This document shows positions 1 through 5,585 of a DNA stretch of 9,176 bases, piece by piece. Both the position numbers and the translations under genes were made by a program. The notes under the pieces were generated by a model, which was given only the letters and a program-made list of their open reading frames with translations, was not told where the DNA came from and ran no database searches. The stretch covers positions 1 through 9,176 of the forward strand of contig PPGL01000001.1 of NCBI GenBank assembly GCA_003173915.1, written 5' to 3'. Numbering within the stretch: position 1 is the stretch's first letter; the number at the start of each line of letters is the position of its first letter. This DNA comes from Candidatus Levyibacteriota bacterium (lineage in GTDB: Bacteria; Patescibacteria; Microgenomatia; Levybacterales; UBA12049).

Positions 1-42
1 AACCATCAACCATCAACCATCAACCATCAACCATCAACCATC
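1..42. repeat. Tandem heptamer array, six exact copies, cut by window edge
   Basis: Six perfect copies of AACCATC (or CCATCAA in another phase) fill the first 42 bases. The array probably continues beyond the window. Its last base overlaps the stop codon of the minus-strand gene that ends at 42. The unit belongs to the same family as the degenerate array at 1554-1595, since both fit the consensus C-Y-R-T-S-A-A. A 7-bp period does not keep reading frame, so this is not coding repeat DNA. Confidence 0.93.
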
Positions 43-818
43 TAGAATATACCATGCTCTAGAGTATCTTTTCCAATTGTAATCGTAATATCGGAAATCT
101 TTGAAGAATTTGGTAAAAGGATTGGCTGCAGATGCAAGAGACGACCCAAACGATCTGTTGTATAACTTGGACTACCCGAATATTGAATTGAGGACTTTTG
201 CACCTGTGTATCTGCTGTCGATACCATGATAACATTTGCTCCAATATTTGTGAGAAGTTTGGCTAGCTGACTACCAAGCCCACTTACGCCAGTTGCGTTG
301 ACAATCGTAATACTCTTCCCTTCTGAATACAAAGATTTGTCCTGAAAAATTTTGGGAACAATTGCTGCTGCCGCTGTAGTATCTGAAGGAAGTGAGGTTT
401 GTATAAGCGCATCACTTGGCAAACCATTTACAAATAGCCACAATTTGCAAATATCTATAGGAGAAAATGATGCACTGTGATGGATAAGTGCATTAAGAAG
501 TAGACTCTTTACACTCTGTGAACTATCTCCTACAATGGTTCCATCAAGAGGAATAGATAACGTCTTTGCTTCATCTGTTACATTTTTTTGAGAAATACTT
601 ACAACAGTAACGCTTGACTCATCTGGATTAAACGTAATGATTTCTGGATTTTTCCCTGTTATGCCAATGGTAAATTGGTGTGCAGAGTCAAACGCGCTTT
701 GGCCTAAAAAGACAACAAATTTCCATACAAAAGAGCATAAAATAATAAGCACAAGAATAGACAAAAATCCTATCCCCCAAGCAATATATTTTCCAGAACG
801 TGCTGATTTTTTCCCCAC
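42..818 (-). CDS. Membrane-anchored LytR_C-domain protein
   Basis: A 258-residue protein starting at GTG. A short basic N-terminus (KKSARSGK) precedes one membrane span at about residues 12-38, so most of the chain should lie outside the membrane. Residues 169-250 match the LytR_C pattern: a beta strand running into VNATGVSGLGSQLAKLL, then a second strand ending in ITIGKD. In LytR-CpsA-Psr proteins this domain follows a catalytic LCP domain. Here residues 55-165 are too short for LCP, and I see none of its Arg/Asp catalytic signature, so transfer of glycopolymer to the wall is not supported. The domain may bind wall or envelope components (inference). The stop codon is TAG. I see no Shine-Dalgarno site; a weak promoter lies directly before the GTG, suggesting a leaderless message. 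It is separated by 54 bp from the upstream toxin gene and need not be co-transcribed with it. Confidence 0.8.
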   Translation of the reverse strand: MGKKSARSGKYIAWGIGFLSILVLIILCSFVWKFVVFLGQSAFDSAHQFTIGITGKNPEIITFNPDESSVTVVSISQKNVTDEAKTLSIPLDGTIVGDSSQSVKSLLLNALIHHSASFSPIDICKLWLFVNGLPSDALIQTSLPSDTTAAAAIVPKIFQDKSLYSEGKSITIVNATGVSGLGSQLAKLLTNIGANVIMVSTADTQVQKSSIQYSGSPSYTTDRLGRLLHLQPILLPNSSKISDITITIGKDTLEHGIF

Positions 819-825
819 AAGTATT

Positions 826-854
826 ATCGTACTGAAGACTTCGTATCACTGCAA
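826..854 (-). promoter_or_regulatory. Candidate promoter of the LytR_C gene
   Basis: Read on the minus strand, TTGCAG (854-849) and TACGAT (831-826) are spaced 17 bp apart. The -10 box ends 7 bases before the GTG at 818, so transcription would start at or next to the start codon. Both boxes are imperfect (3/6 and 4/6 matches). The repeated arrangement in this window is what makes it worth listing. Confidence 0.4.
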
Positions 855-872
855 GGGGAAAGGAAGAAATTT

Positions 873-1259
873 TTATTTTGAAACAAAACTGTGATTTTCC
901 AACCAATTCGCAATAGTTTCGATATCAAGATTTTGTATATCCACATGAATCATAAACTCAATGACTTCTTTTTCCACAATTTTCAATGAATAATGATTTT
1001 TTTCTAAGAAACGTAGCGTGGTAAAAAAGGCAGTTCTTTTATTTGCATCATTAAATGGATGATTTTTTACTAACGATTGCATCATAGCAGCTGCCATAAG
1101 CCAAATCGAACTGTATAAGTATTTTCCACCAAACTGAGCACGAGGTCTTTCTATCGCAGAATGTAATAGAGTAAAATCATGAATTAGCTTCTCTCCTCCT
1201 CCAATTTCAAGCATCAAATCATGAATTGCAATTACTTCATCCAGGGTAATGAATTTCAT
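873..1259 (-). CDS. doc: Doc-type Fic-fold toxin (death on curing family)
   Basis: A 128-residue protein of full family length. The Fic motif HPFNDANKRTA lies at residues 67-77, with His67, Asp71, Asn73 and Arg75. Lys at 74, where AMPylating Fic proteins have Gly, is the Doc signature. In phage P1 Doc this version of the motif phosphorylates elongation factor Tu and stops translation; that activity is inferred here by homology. Upstream, LLHSAIERPRAQFGG (31-45) is the conserved segment before the active-site helix. The gene starts within the last four bases of the antitoxin gene (ATGA overlap at 1256-1259), so translation is probably coupled. The usual antitoxin-first order is kept. All catalytic positions are intact and there is no frameshift, so it is probably active. 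Confidence 0.93.
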   Translation of the reverse strand: MKFITLDEVIAIHDLMLEIGGGEKLIHDFTLLHSAIERPRAQFGGKYLYSSIWLMAAAMMQSLVKNHPFNDANKRTAFFTTLRFLEKNHYSLKIVEKEVIEFMIHVDIQNLDIETIANWLENHSFVSK

Positions 1260-1501
1260 TTTTTTGCAAGCTCTTTTATCAGAGATTCATATTTGGTACT
1301 TATCCCATCTAGCCACTTTTTGAATTCAGGAGTAAGAGATGGCTCAGAACCCTCTTTTGTTCGAATTTGTATAACATCTTGTTGTGGATCCGCCTCAACT
1401 AATACCTGTTGTCCAGCTTTAATATGCGAGCTTTTTACAAACTCTTTTGGAAGCGTTACAGCAAGGGAATTCCCTACTTTAATTACCTTTTGTTGCACCA
1501 T
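1256..1501 (-). CDS. AbrB/MazE/SpoVT-like antitoxin of the Doc toxin
   Basis: An 81-residue protein. Residues 1-48 form a swapped-hairpin AbrB-type DNA-binding domain: VIKVGNSLAVTLPKEFVK carries the typical GNS-x3-LPKE core, followed by IKAGQQVLVEAD. Residues 50-81 are charged and probably helical (TPEFKKWLDGISTKYESLIKEL), the place where such antitoxins usually wrap the toxin. It overlaps the downstream doc-type gene by 4 bp. The AbrB-Doc combination differs from the classical P1 Phd-Doc pair. The ATG at 1501 directly abuts a 16-bp palindrome and promoter, and I see no Shine-Dalgarno site, so the message is probably leaderless or nearly so. Autorepression by the antitoxin, alone or with toxin, is the expected control for this class. 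Confidence 0.92.
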   Translation of the reverse strand: MVQQKVIKVGNSLAVTLPKEFVKSSHIKAGQQVLVEADPQQDVIQIRTKEGSEPSLTPEFKKWLDGISTKYESLIKELAKK

Positions 1502-1502
1502 A

Positions 1503-1518
1503 TTATAACATGTTATAA
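1503..1518. promoter_or_regulatory. Perfect 16-bp palindrome, candidate autoregulatory operator
   Basis: TTATAACATGTTATAA is perfectly self-complementary and lies one base upstream of the antitoxin ATG, inside the region where the -10 box must be. Read on the minus strand it also contains TGTTATAA twice with a 10-bp period, one helical turn apart. A dimeric AbrB-fold repressor bound here would block RNA polymerase. The position is seen directly; binding by this antitoxin is inferred. Confidence 0.72.
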
Positions 1519-1538
1519 CAGCTTATCTTATTTGTCAA
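1510..1538 (-). promoter_or_regulatory. Promoter of the toxin-antitoxin operon
   Basis: On the minus strand a perfect -35 box, TTGACA, lies at 1538-1533. The -10 is either TATAAC at 1517-1512, with a 15-bp spacer and an extended TG, or TAACAT at 1515-1510 with a 17-bp spacer. Either choice puts the transcription start within a few bases of the ATG at 1501, and both -10 candidates lie inside the palindrome at 1503-1518. Confidence 0.7.
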
Positions 1539-1553
1539 GTCATACCCGCTCTA

Positions 1554-1595
1554 CTATGGTCTATTAACTATGAACCGTGAACTATGCACTCTCAA
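1554..1595. repeat. Degenerate tandem heptamer array, six units
   Basis: Six consecutive 7-mers can be read: CTATGGT, CTATTAA, CTATGAA, CCGTGAA, CTATGCA and CTCTCAA. The consensus CTATGAA differs from the CCATCAA unit at the window start by two bases. The array lies between the antitoxin promoter and the 3' end of the small Lys-rich gene, 5 bases beyond that gene's stop codon. It occupies the same kind of place as the first array, at the 3' end of a minus-strand gene. Confidence 0.75.
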
Positions 1596-1600
1596 CTTCC

Positions 1601-1744
1601 TTACTCCCACTTTTTCTTTTTCTCTATAACTTTTGGCATGACAAAAACTGGCTTATTTGAAACAGAGCTTGCTCCTTGTGCTTGTCCAGCACTTTTTTTC
1701 TTTTTTTTCTTGTCTCCTTTATAAAAACCTCCAAAACTTCCCAT
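1601..1744 (-). CDS. Small Lys-rich protein, 47 aa, unknown function
   Basis: The protein begins MGSFGGFYKGD, continues with a run of six lysines (residues 12-17), has an Ala/Gly/Ser-rich middle and a hydrophobic stretch KPVFVMPKVI, and ends in a second basic patch, KKKKWE. I chose the ATG at 1744, not an in-frame ATG 57 bases upstream, because AGGAGGTGA sits 7 bases before it. The longer reading would translate the Shine-Dalgarno site and an AT-rich promoter. The charge pattern suggests binding to nucleic acid or ribosome, but that is only inference. I have an impression of similar short proteins in other Patescibacteria but cannot verify it here. It has its own promoter and points away from the methyltransferase gene. 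Confidence 0.75.
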   Translation of the reverse strand: MGSFGGFYKGDKKKKKKSAGQAQGASSVSNKPVFVMPKVIEKKKKWE

Positions 1745-1748
1745 ACAT

Positions 1749-1757
1749 TCACCTCCT
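1749..1757 (-). promoter_or_regulatory. Strong Shine-Dalgarno site that fixes the 47-aa gene start
   Basis: On the minus strand AGGAGGTGA is nearly a full complement of the 16S rRNA 3' end. The AGGAGG core ends 7 bases before the ATG at 1744. It is the only strong ribosome binding site in the window, which suggests high expression of the small protein. Confidence 0.88.
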
Positions 1758-1766
1758 CTGTCCTTT

Positions 1767-1794
1767 ATGATACAAAAAAATAAAAAAAATGCAA
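1767..1794 (-). promoter_or_regulatory. Promoter of the 47-aa gene
   Basis: On the minus strand TTGCAT (1794-1789) and TATCAT (1772-1767) are separated by a 16-bp spacer made almost wholly of T. The 5' leader would be about 15-20 bases, enough to contain the strong Shine-Dalgarno site. Confidence 0.55.
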
Positions 1795-1816
1795 AGTGCA
1801 AATGGAAATCTCAGTC

Positions 1817-2110
1817 GTCATTCTGGCAAGCGAGCAAAGCGAACGCGTCCAGAAATCTAGTTCCTCTATCAGGCCGTACCTACCGGCAAGCAGGCGTCAG
1901 AATGACAACAACATTGATGTCATTCCGAGCGAAGTCGAGGAATCTTCCTCATCAGAATTTATGAACTCTCTTATGCTAGATCCCTCCACGCCCGAGCTGA
2001 GCTCGGTTGGTCGGGATGACAAACATATTTGTGTCATGTTGAGCAAAGCGCGCCACTACGAAGTAGCAAGTACTCTTGGAGTGAAACATCTTCCTAGTGA
2101 TCTAAGAGTA
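1817..2110. repeat. Compound intergenic inverted-repeat element, copy A
   Basis: This stretch between divergent genes consists of adjacent modules whose ends are inverted. Module 1 (1817-1906) has GTCATTCTG at its left end and CAGAATGAC at its right. Module 2 (1919-2020) begins GTCATTCCGAGCGAAG and ends CGGGATGAC. Module 3 starts at 2032 with GTCATGTTGAGCAAAG and has no clear right end, so the end at 2110 is approximate. Bases 1991-2045 are identical to 8758-8812. Within that core, CCGAGCT-G-AGCTCGG is a 7-1-7 palindrome. The element is more GC-rich than its surroundings. It resembles the dispersed, MITE- or REP-like sequences seen in several bacterial groups; no transposase is present. Open frames through it are spurious. 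Confidence 0.85.
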
Positions 2111-2119
2111 AACTTTGAC

Positions 2120-2148
2120 TTGCAAGAAGAAGATGAGAAAAGTAGAAT
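2120..2148 (+). promoter_or_regulatory. Promoter of the membrane methyltransferase gene
   Basis: TTGCAA (2120-2125), a 17-bp spacer and TAGAAT (2143-2148) form a fair sigma-70-type promoter. The -10 box ends 6 bases before the GTG at 2155, so the message should begin at the start codon itself. Confidence 0.55.
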
Positions 2149-2154
2149 AAGCGA

Positions 2155-3195
2155 GTGAACCAAAAATTACTCCACGCTGCAAAAGAATTTTTCTCCCAAG
2201 GATTATTTATTTTTGTTGCCTGCTTTTTTTATTTTAACTTACCTTACTTCCAAAACCTCTTACAACCTGAGGCAAAAACTATTATTACCTACCTCGCTGA
2301 GGGATTCGCAATACTCGGCTTCCCCTACTTTGCAATACGAAATTTTTTCTGGCCAAAATATTTAGAAAGCGAAGGAAAATCAGTTATTGCACTCCGGGCA
2401 ATTCTTGTAGGCATACAACATCTTAATCCCCTTTTTACCCTAACACCAACTATGCCAAATTTTCTTTCCTTTTCTATTTCTCCAAAAAGTCGCACTGCTC
2501 TTTTGTCGGTTATTGTAAAGTTTTTTTATCTTCCGCTTATGATTTCTTTTCTTATTGGAAACGTAACAATACTACAAAATATATTCACACAAAAGCCGGG
2601 AAACTTTTTTACCTATGCAACATTTTCCAACTGGACATACTATGTACTCTACAATCTCATTTTTGTGATTGATACAGCATGTTTTACTTTTGGGTATATT
2701 GTTGAAGCAAAATGGCTAAAAAACGAAATTAAATCTGTCGATCCGTATCTTTCTGGTTGGGTTGTAACACTTATTTGTTATCCACCATTTAACAATATTG
2801 TTGATACTGTTACCCAGTCGAGTGGAACACCTTTCAACTACTACTCCCCTTTTGTCATGAGCATATTTCTTGTGATGACACTGCTTCTCTACTCTTTCTA
2901 TGTCTGGGCAAGTATTGCGCTTGGCACAAAGGCATCTAATCTTACCAACAGAGGCATTGTGACCTCCGGACCATACAAATATATAAGACACCCAGCCTAT
3001 GCTGCAAAAAACTTAGCATGGTGGTTTGAACGTGTTCCATTTATGACATCGTGGGTTGGGATTGTTTCGCTCGTTGTTTGGAACACCATTTATATTGCCC
3101 GCGCATTTACCGAAGAACGTCATTTGCTTGCAGACCCTGACTATAAAGAGTATGTAAAAAAAGTCCCCTGGCGCTTTATTCCGTATGTGATTTAA
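2155..3195 (+). CDS. Polytopic membrane methyltransferase, ICMT/PEMT family
   Basis: A 346-residue protein starting at GTG. The last 90 residues carry the hallmarks of isoprenylcysteine carboxyl methyltransferase and phospholipid N-methyltransferase proteins: RGIVTSGPYKYIRHPAY at 266-282 (GPY, then RHPxY), an EER at 320-322, two tyrosines at 330 and 333, and RFIP at 340-343. In characterised members these residues form the S-adenosylmethionine pocket at the membrane face. About seven hydrophobic segments are visible, near 13-28, 42-65, 115-138, 158-186, 200-217, 231-257 and 295-316. The N-terminal 200 residues are longer than in minimal bacterial members and may set the substrate. The substrate cannot be told from sequence; a lipid or small isoprenoid is more likely than a prenylated protein. 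The gene stands alone: divergent neighbour upstream, weak terminator downstream. The start is supported by the promoter spacing, not by a Shine-Dalgarno site. Confidence 0.85.
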   Translation: MNQKLLHAAKEFFSQGLFIFVACFFYFNLPYFQNLLQPEAKTIITYLAEGFAILGFPYFAIRNFFWPKYLESEGKSVIALRAILVGIQHLNPLFTLTPTMPNFLSFSISPKSRTALLSVIVKFFYLPLMISFLIGNVTILQNIFTQKPGNFFTYATFSNWTYYVLYNLIFVIDTACFTFGYIVEAKWLKNEIKSVDPYLSGWVVTLICYPPFNNIVDTVTQSSGTPFNYYSPFVMSIFLVMTLLLYSFYVWASIALGTKASNLTNRGIVTSGPYKYIRHPAYAAKNLAWWFERVPFMTSWVGIVSLVVWNTIYIARAFTEERHLLADPDYKEYVKKVPWRFIPYVI

Positions 3196-3233
3196 AAGGA
3201 AAATTTATAAATTTACGGAATTTACCCTTTTTT
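3194..3233 (+). terminator. Weak AT-rich candidate terminator
   Basis: After the stop codon, TAAATT (3208-3213) can pair with AATTTA (3219-3224) around a 5-base loop, and AAAAGG (3194-3199) can pair with CCTTTT (3226-3231) outside it. The structure ends in a run of six T at 3228-3233. The stem is AT-rich and therefore weak. The rest of the gap up to the next promoter (3234-3325) shows nothing recognisable. Confidence 0.4.
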
Positions 3234-3325
3234 CCAATCTTTCTTCCAAATCCTTACATAAGTTGTACAGAAATTTCATCTTTTTCTCTTCATGTACCAA
3301 TATACACGAATCACAAATAGCTTTG

Positions 3326-3358
3326 CTTATTGACAATAAGAAAACAAGGTGATATAAA
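3326..3358 (+). promoter_or_regulatory. Near-consensus promoter with a palindrome over the -35 box
   Basis: TTGACA (3330-3335), a 17-bp spacer and TATAAA (3353-3358) make this the strongest promoter in the window. The -35 box lies inside a perfect 15-bp inverted repeat, CTTATTG-A-CAATAAG (3326-3340), which could be a repressor site. Transcription should start near 3365. The short leader holds a purine-rich AGAGAGG 14 bases, and AAGG 2 bases, before the ATG at 3383; neither is ideally spaced. Confidence 0.75.
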
Positions 3359-3382
3359 GCAAGAGAGGATAACTATAAGGTT

Positions 3383-4891
3383 ATGGCAGTACATCATAAT
3401 GGTTCAGAATTTGGACCAGTACAACCGAATCAACCTGAAGGGAAAAAAGTAACAAATTTAGCTCAGGCACGAAGAAGATTTCGACTTTTTGGAGGACACC
3501 AAAGTAGCGAACATCATCAATCTAGTTTTAGTGGTAATGGAGCTCTATCAACCCCACCTACTCTTTCAGCAGAAGCCCAAGCAAATTTAGAAAAAGCACG
3601 AATCACATACCAACTTGCAAGAGATGCTGAAAGAGATGCACAAGCAGCCTTAAAAATAAGAAGCATTCAAGCATATAGCCCAAGCACCTCTCCTTTAAAA
3701 GATGATGATCCTAATGCAGGCGGGGAAGAAACACTAGCTAAGGTCGCTCAACGTAAAGTACTACCGTTTGCACCTCCTGCTGGACCGGGTGGCCCAGGCA
3801 AAGGCGGAGGGGAAAAACCAAATCCTCGCAAAAAGCATGCAATAATGCGAGCAGTTTTAACCGTAACGACAGGAATAGGTATTGCGCTAGGGATTTTTGG
3901 TGGAGTGCGAGCTGCTGAAGGAGCATATGTTGCTCCTAAAGGAAATGGCGCCCCAACCACTGGGCAAGGAACCCCTGGTACAGAAAAAACACCAGGAGTT
4001 ACTGTAACTCCAACACCAGAAAATTATGCAGCTTTGTCTCATGAAATAACAACTTATTATAAAACCCATCCAGAAGTACTACGTCAACCAGTCCAGGTAA
4101 ATCCTCTATCAGGAAAAACAGCTATACATTTAGGAAAGCTCGATACGGCGACTTATTTACATGATGCTACAATTGATCAATTATATGACTCTCCAATTTC
4201 AAATGCAGTCCTTATTCCCCCTTCTGATGGAGATCCAAATGGTGTGTGGAAAGTTCAAGTCACATTTGTTGATGAAAATGGGAACACAATACCTACTCCT
4301 CCAATAGATGTAAATGCCTTAAATATAGAAGCAGGACAACTGGGAGGAAATTACGGAGGAGCTTTTTTTGCTGACCCACGTGCAGAAGGTGGTATTGAAG
4401 TCCCTCCCATTGCAGGATTAAACCTTCCTACTCCAACAACTAATAAAGATAAGGCAGAATATGATGTGGCTCTCTTAATGGCCTATGCAAATGCAAGTTA
4501 TCAGGTAAATAGCCACCTTGCAGTAGGACAAAGTCCCCTGGGTGCTACCATCGATATAGGCATAGGAGAATACGATGGAGCAAAGTTTGATATAGCAACT
4601 ATAACGATGCCAGTAGAACTAATAAATAAAGTACAATCTACATATAATAATGCCGACAACACAACCGCATTTATTACACAGCCTGCAGTAACTAAGGAAG
4701 AAGTAGACACACAACTTGCTGCACTAATTGGTATACAACGAGCTGAAGCAGTAAGAAATGGTGGAATAGTAGAAGCAATAAGGGAACTACCAGCACTAGT
4801 TCAAGCAACAAAAAAAGCAAGTCAAATAAAAGAACTACAGGCAAGCATGGCGGCTCTAGCTGAGTTTCAACGTAGAGGAAGAAATAATTAA
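3383..4891 (+). CDS. Signal-anchored envelope protein, 502 aa, unknown
   Basis: I do not recognise the family. Residues 1-150 are hydrophilic and probably cytoplasmic, with a basic stretch (QARRRFRLF, 28-36), a predicted coiled coil at 62-94 rich in Ala, Glu and Arg, and a Pro/Gly-rich segment with PPAGPGGPGKGGG (131-143). A basic NPRKKH leads into one membrane span at 153-174. A Gly/Thr/Pro linker (184-212) then joins an external region of about 290 residues that looks globular and partly beta-stranded. The last 60 residues are Ala/Glu/Lys-rich and probably helical. The layout is N-in, C-out (type II anchor). There is no cysteine in the whole protein, unlike the large secreted neighbour downstream. 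It has its own strong promoter. It may be a structural or scaffolding part of the envelope; that is inference from topology and context only. Confidence 0.8.
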   Translation: MAVHHNGSEFGPVQPNQPEGKKVTNLAQARRRFRLFGGHQSSEHHQSSFSGNGALSTPPTLSAEAQANLEKARITYQLARDAERDAQAALKIRSIQAYSPSTSPLKDDDPNAGGEETLAKVAQRKVLPFAPPAGPGGPGKGGGEKPNPRKKHAIMRAVLTVTTGIGIALGIFGGVRAAEGAYVAPKGNGAPTTGQGTPGTEKTPGVTVTPTPENYAALSHEITTYYKTHPEVLRQPVQVNPLSGKTAIHLGKLDTATYLHDATIDQLYDSPISNAVLIPPSDGDPNGVWKVQVTFVDENGNTIPTPPIDVNALNIEAGQLGGNYGGAFFADPRAEGGIEVPPIAGLNLPTPTTNKDKAEYDVALLMAYANASYQVNSHLAVGQSPLGATIDIGIGEYDGAKFDIATITMPVELINKVQSTYNNADNTTAFITQPAVTKEEVDTQLAALIGIQRAEAVRNGGIVEAIRELPALVQATKKASQIKELQASMAALAEFQRRGRNN

Positions 4892-4927
4892 ATTCCCCTT
4901 TGTCTATCTTCTAAAATATTCTAAATA

Positions 4928-4956
4928 TTGACTTTTACGTTATTCTCCTAAATAAT
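4928..4956 (+). promoter_or_regulatory. Promoter of the 201-aa anchored protein gene
   Basis: TTGACT (4928-4933), a 17-bp spacer and AATAAT (4951-4956) match sigma-70 boxes at 5/6 each. Transcription should start near 4963, leaving a leader of about 9 bases and no room for a Shine-Dalgarno site. A direct repeat, CTAAAATATT then CTAAATATT (4911-4929), runs into the -35 box. No terminator separates this promoter from the gene before it, so read-through is possible. Confidence 0.65.
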
Positions 4957-4971
4957 TAATTCTAGTAACTT

Positions 4972-5577
4972 ATGAGGACAACAATAGCCGTTGTTATTTT
5001 GGTATTTGGAATTATTGGTATTATCGGTGGAATTATATATCTTAATGCAAAAAATGGACAACCACTAGCAAATTCACAAACAACTACATCTCCCTCTTCT
5101 GAGCTGCCTACCGACACGGTTATAGCAACTACTTCCACATCAGGAAATGGTGCAATTTTTACTGGTTTGCTAAATAAAATTTATACAAAGGATAATAAAA
5201 CACTTATTAATTTGTCTATAAATTCCTCTGGTAAAACATACTCCCAAGACTTTATTATCGCTGTAGACAACACAAATGGATTATCACAATTAAGAGTACA
5301 AAATACAACACAAAATATTGCACCTGTTTCTTCAAATTATAAAGACTTTTCTTTTCCTTCTAAAACCTTTGCCCAAAAACTATCCTCGTATGTGAATCAT
5401 GTAGTGAGTCCCTTAGTTATTTTTATTTCAACTCCAGACCCATCAACAAAAAATCCAAATCCTTTACAACTTTGTAATCAAGCATTTATCGAAAATATCA
5501 CACATAAAATTGCCGTACCTGTTTCGTGTTCTCCGTTTATTACGCAATTAAGCGTATACTCCCCTAATTTAAAATAA
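4972..5577 (+). CDS. Signal-anchored small envelope protein, 201 aa, unknown
   Basis: One hydrophobic segment at residues 5-24 is an uncleaved signal anchor. A Thr/Ser/Pro-rich linker (about 30-58) leads to an external domain (60-201) with alternating hydrophobic residues that suggest beta strands. Two cysteines, Cys168 and Cys186, lie near the end and could form one disulfide outside the cell. There is no recognisable catalytic motif or family signature. The gene lies 80 bp after the 502-aa anchored protein and 83 bp before the large secreted protein, on the same strand, so the three may act in the same part of the envelope. The start is supported by the signal anchor beginning at once and by the promoter just upstream. 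Confidence 0.78.
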   Translation: MRTTIAVVILVFGIIGIIGGIIYLNAKNGQPLANSQTTTSPSSELPTDTVIATTSTSGNGAIFTGLLNKIYTKDNKTLINLSINSSGKTYSQDFIIAVDNTNGLSQLRVQNTTQNIAPVSSNYKDFSFPSKTFAQKLSSYVNHVVSPLVIFISTPDPSTKNPNPLQLCNQAFIENITHKIAVPVSCSPFITQLSVYSPNLK

Positions 5578-5585
5578 CTATATGG

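Noticed and set aside
1..42. Tandem heptamers as a CRISPR array or telomere-like end
   Set aside because: There are no spacers between units, so it is not CRISPR. The adjacent gene and window edge give no sign of a chromosome end, and the second array at 1554-1595 is internal.
42..818. Complete LytR-CpsA-Psr glycopolymer transferase
   Set aside because: The protein has the LytR_C end but lacks the length and catalytic Arg/Asp pattern of an LCP domain.
1256..1258. Alternative genetic code with TGA read as glycine, as in some Patescibacteria
   Set aside because: TGA ends the antitoxin at the expected family length with the usual ATGA overlap, and no gene in the window needs TGA as a sense codon.
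1745..1801. Upstream in-frame ATG that would lengthen the small Lys-rich protein to 66 residues
   Set aside because: The extension would translate through the strong AGGAGGTGA site and the promoter's -10 box. The 47-aa start is far better supported.
1817..2110. Insertion sequence
   Set aside because: No transposase gene is present, no flanking target duplication is evident, and the modules are only about 90-100 bp each. A dispersed non-autonomous repeat fits better.
1796..2158. Open frame of 120 codons on the plus strand between the divergent genes
   Set aside because: It runs through the compound inverted-repeat element. The peptide (with the telltale VIPSEVEES translated from the repeat) is a known type of artefact, and the element's second copy at 8669-8867 carries no matching intact frame.
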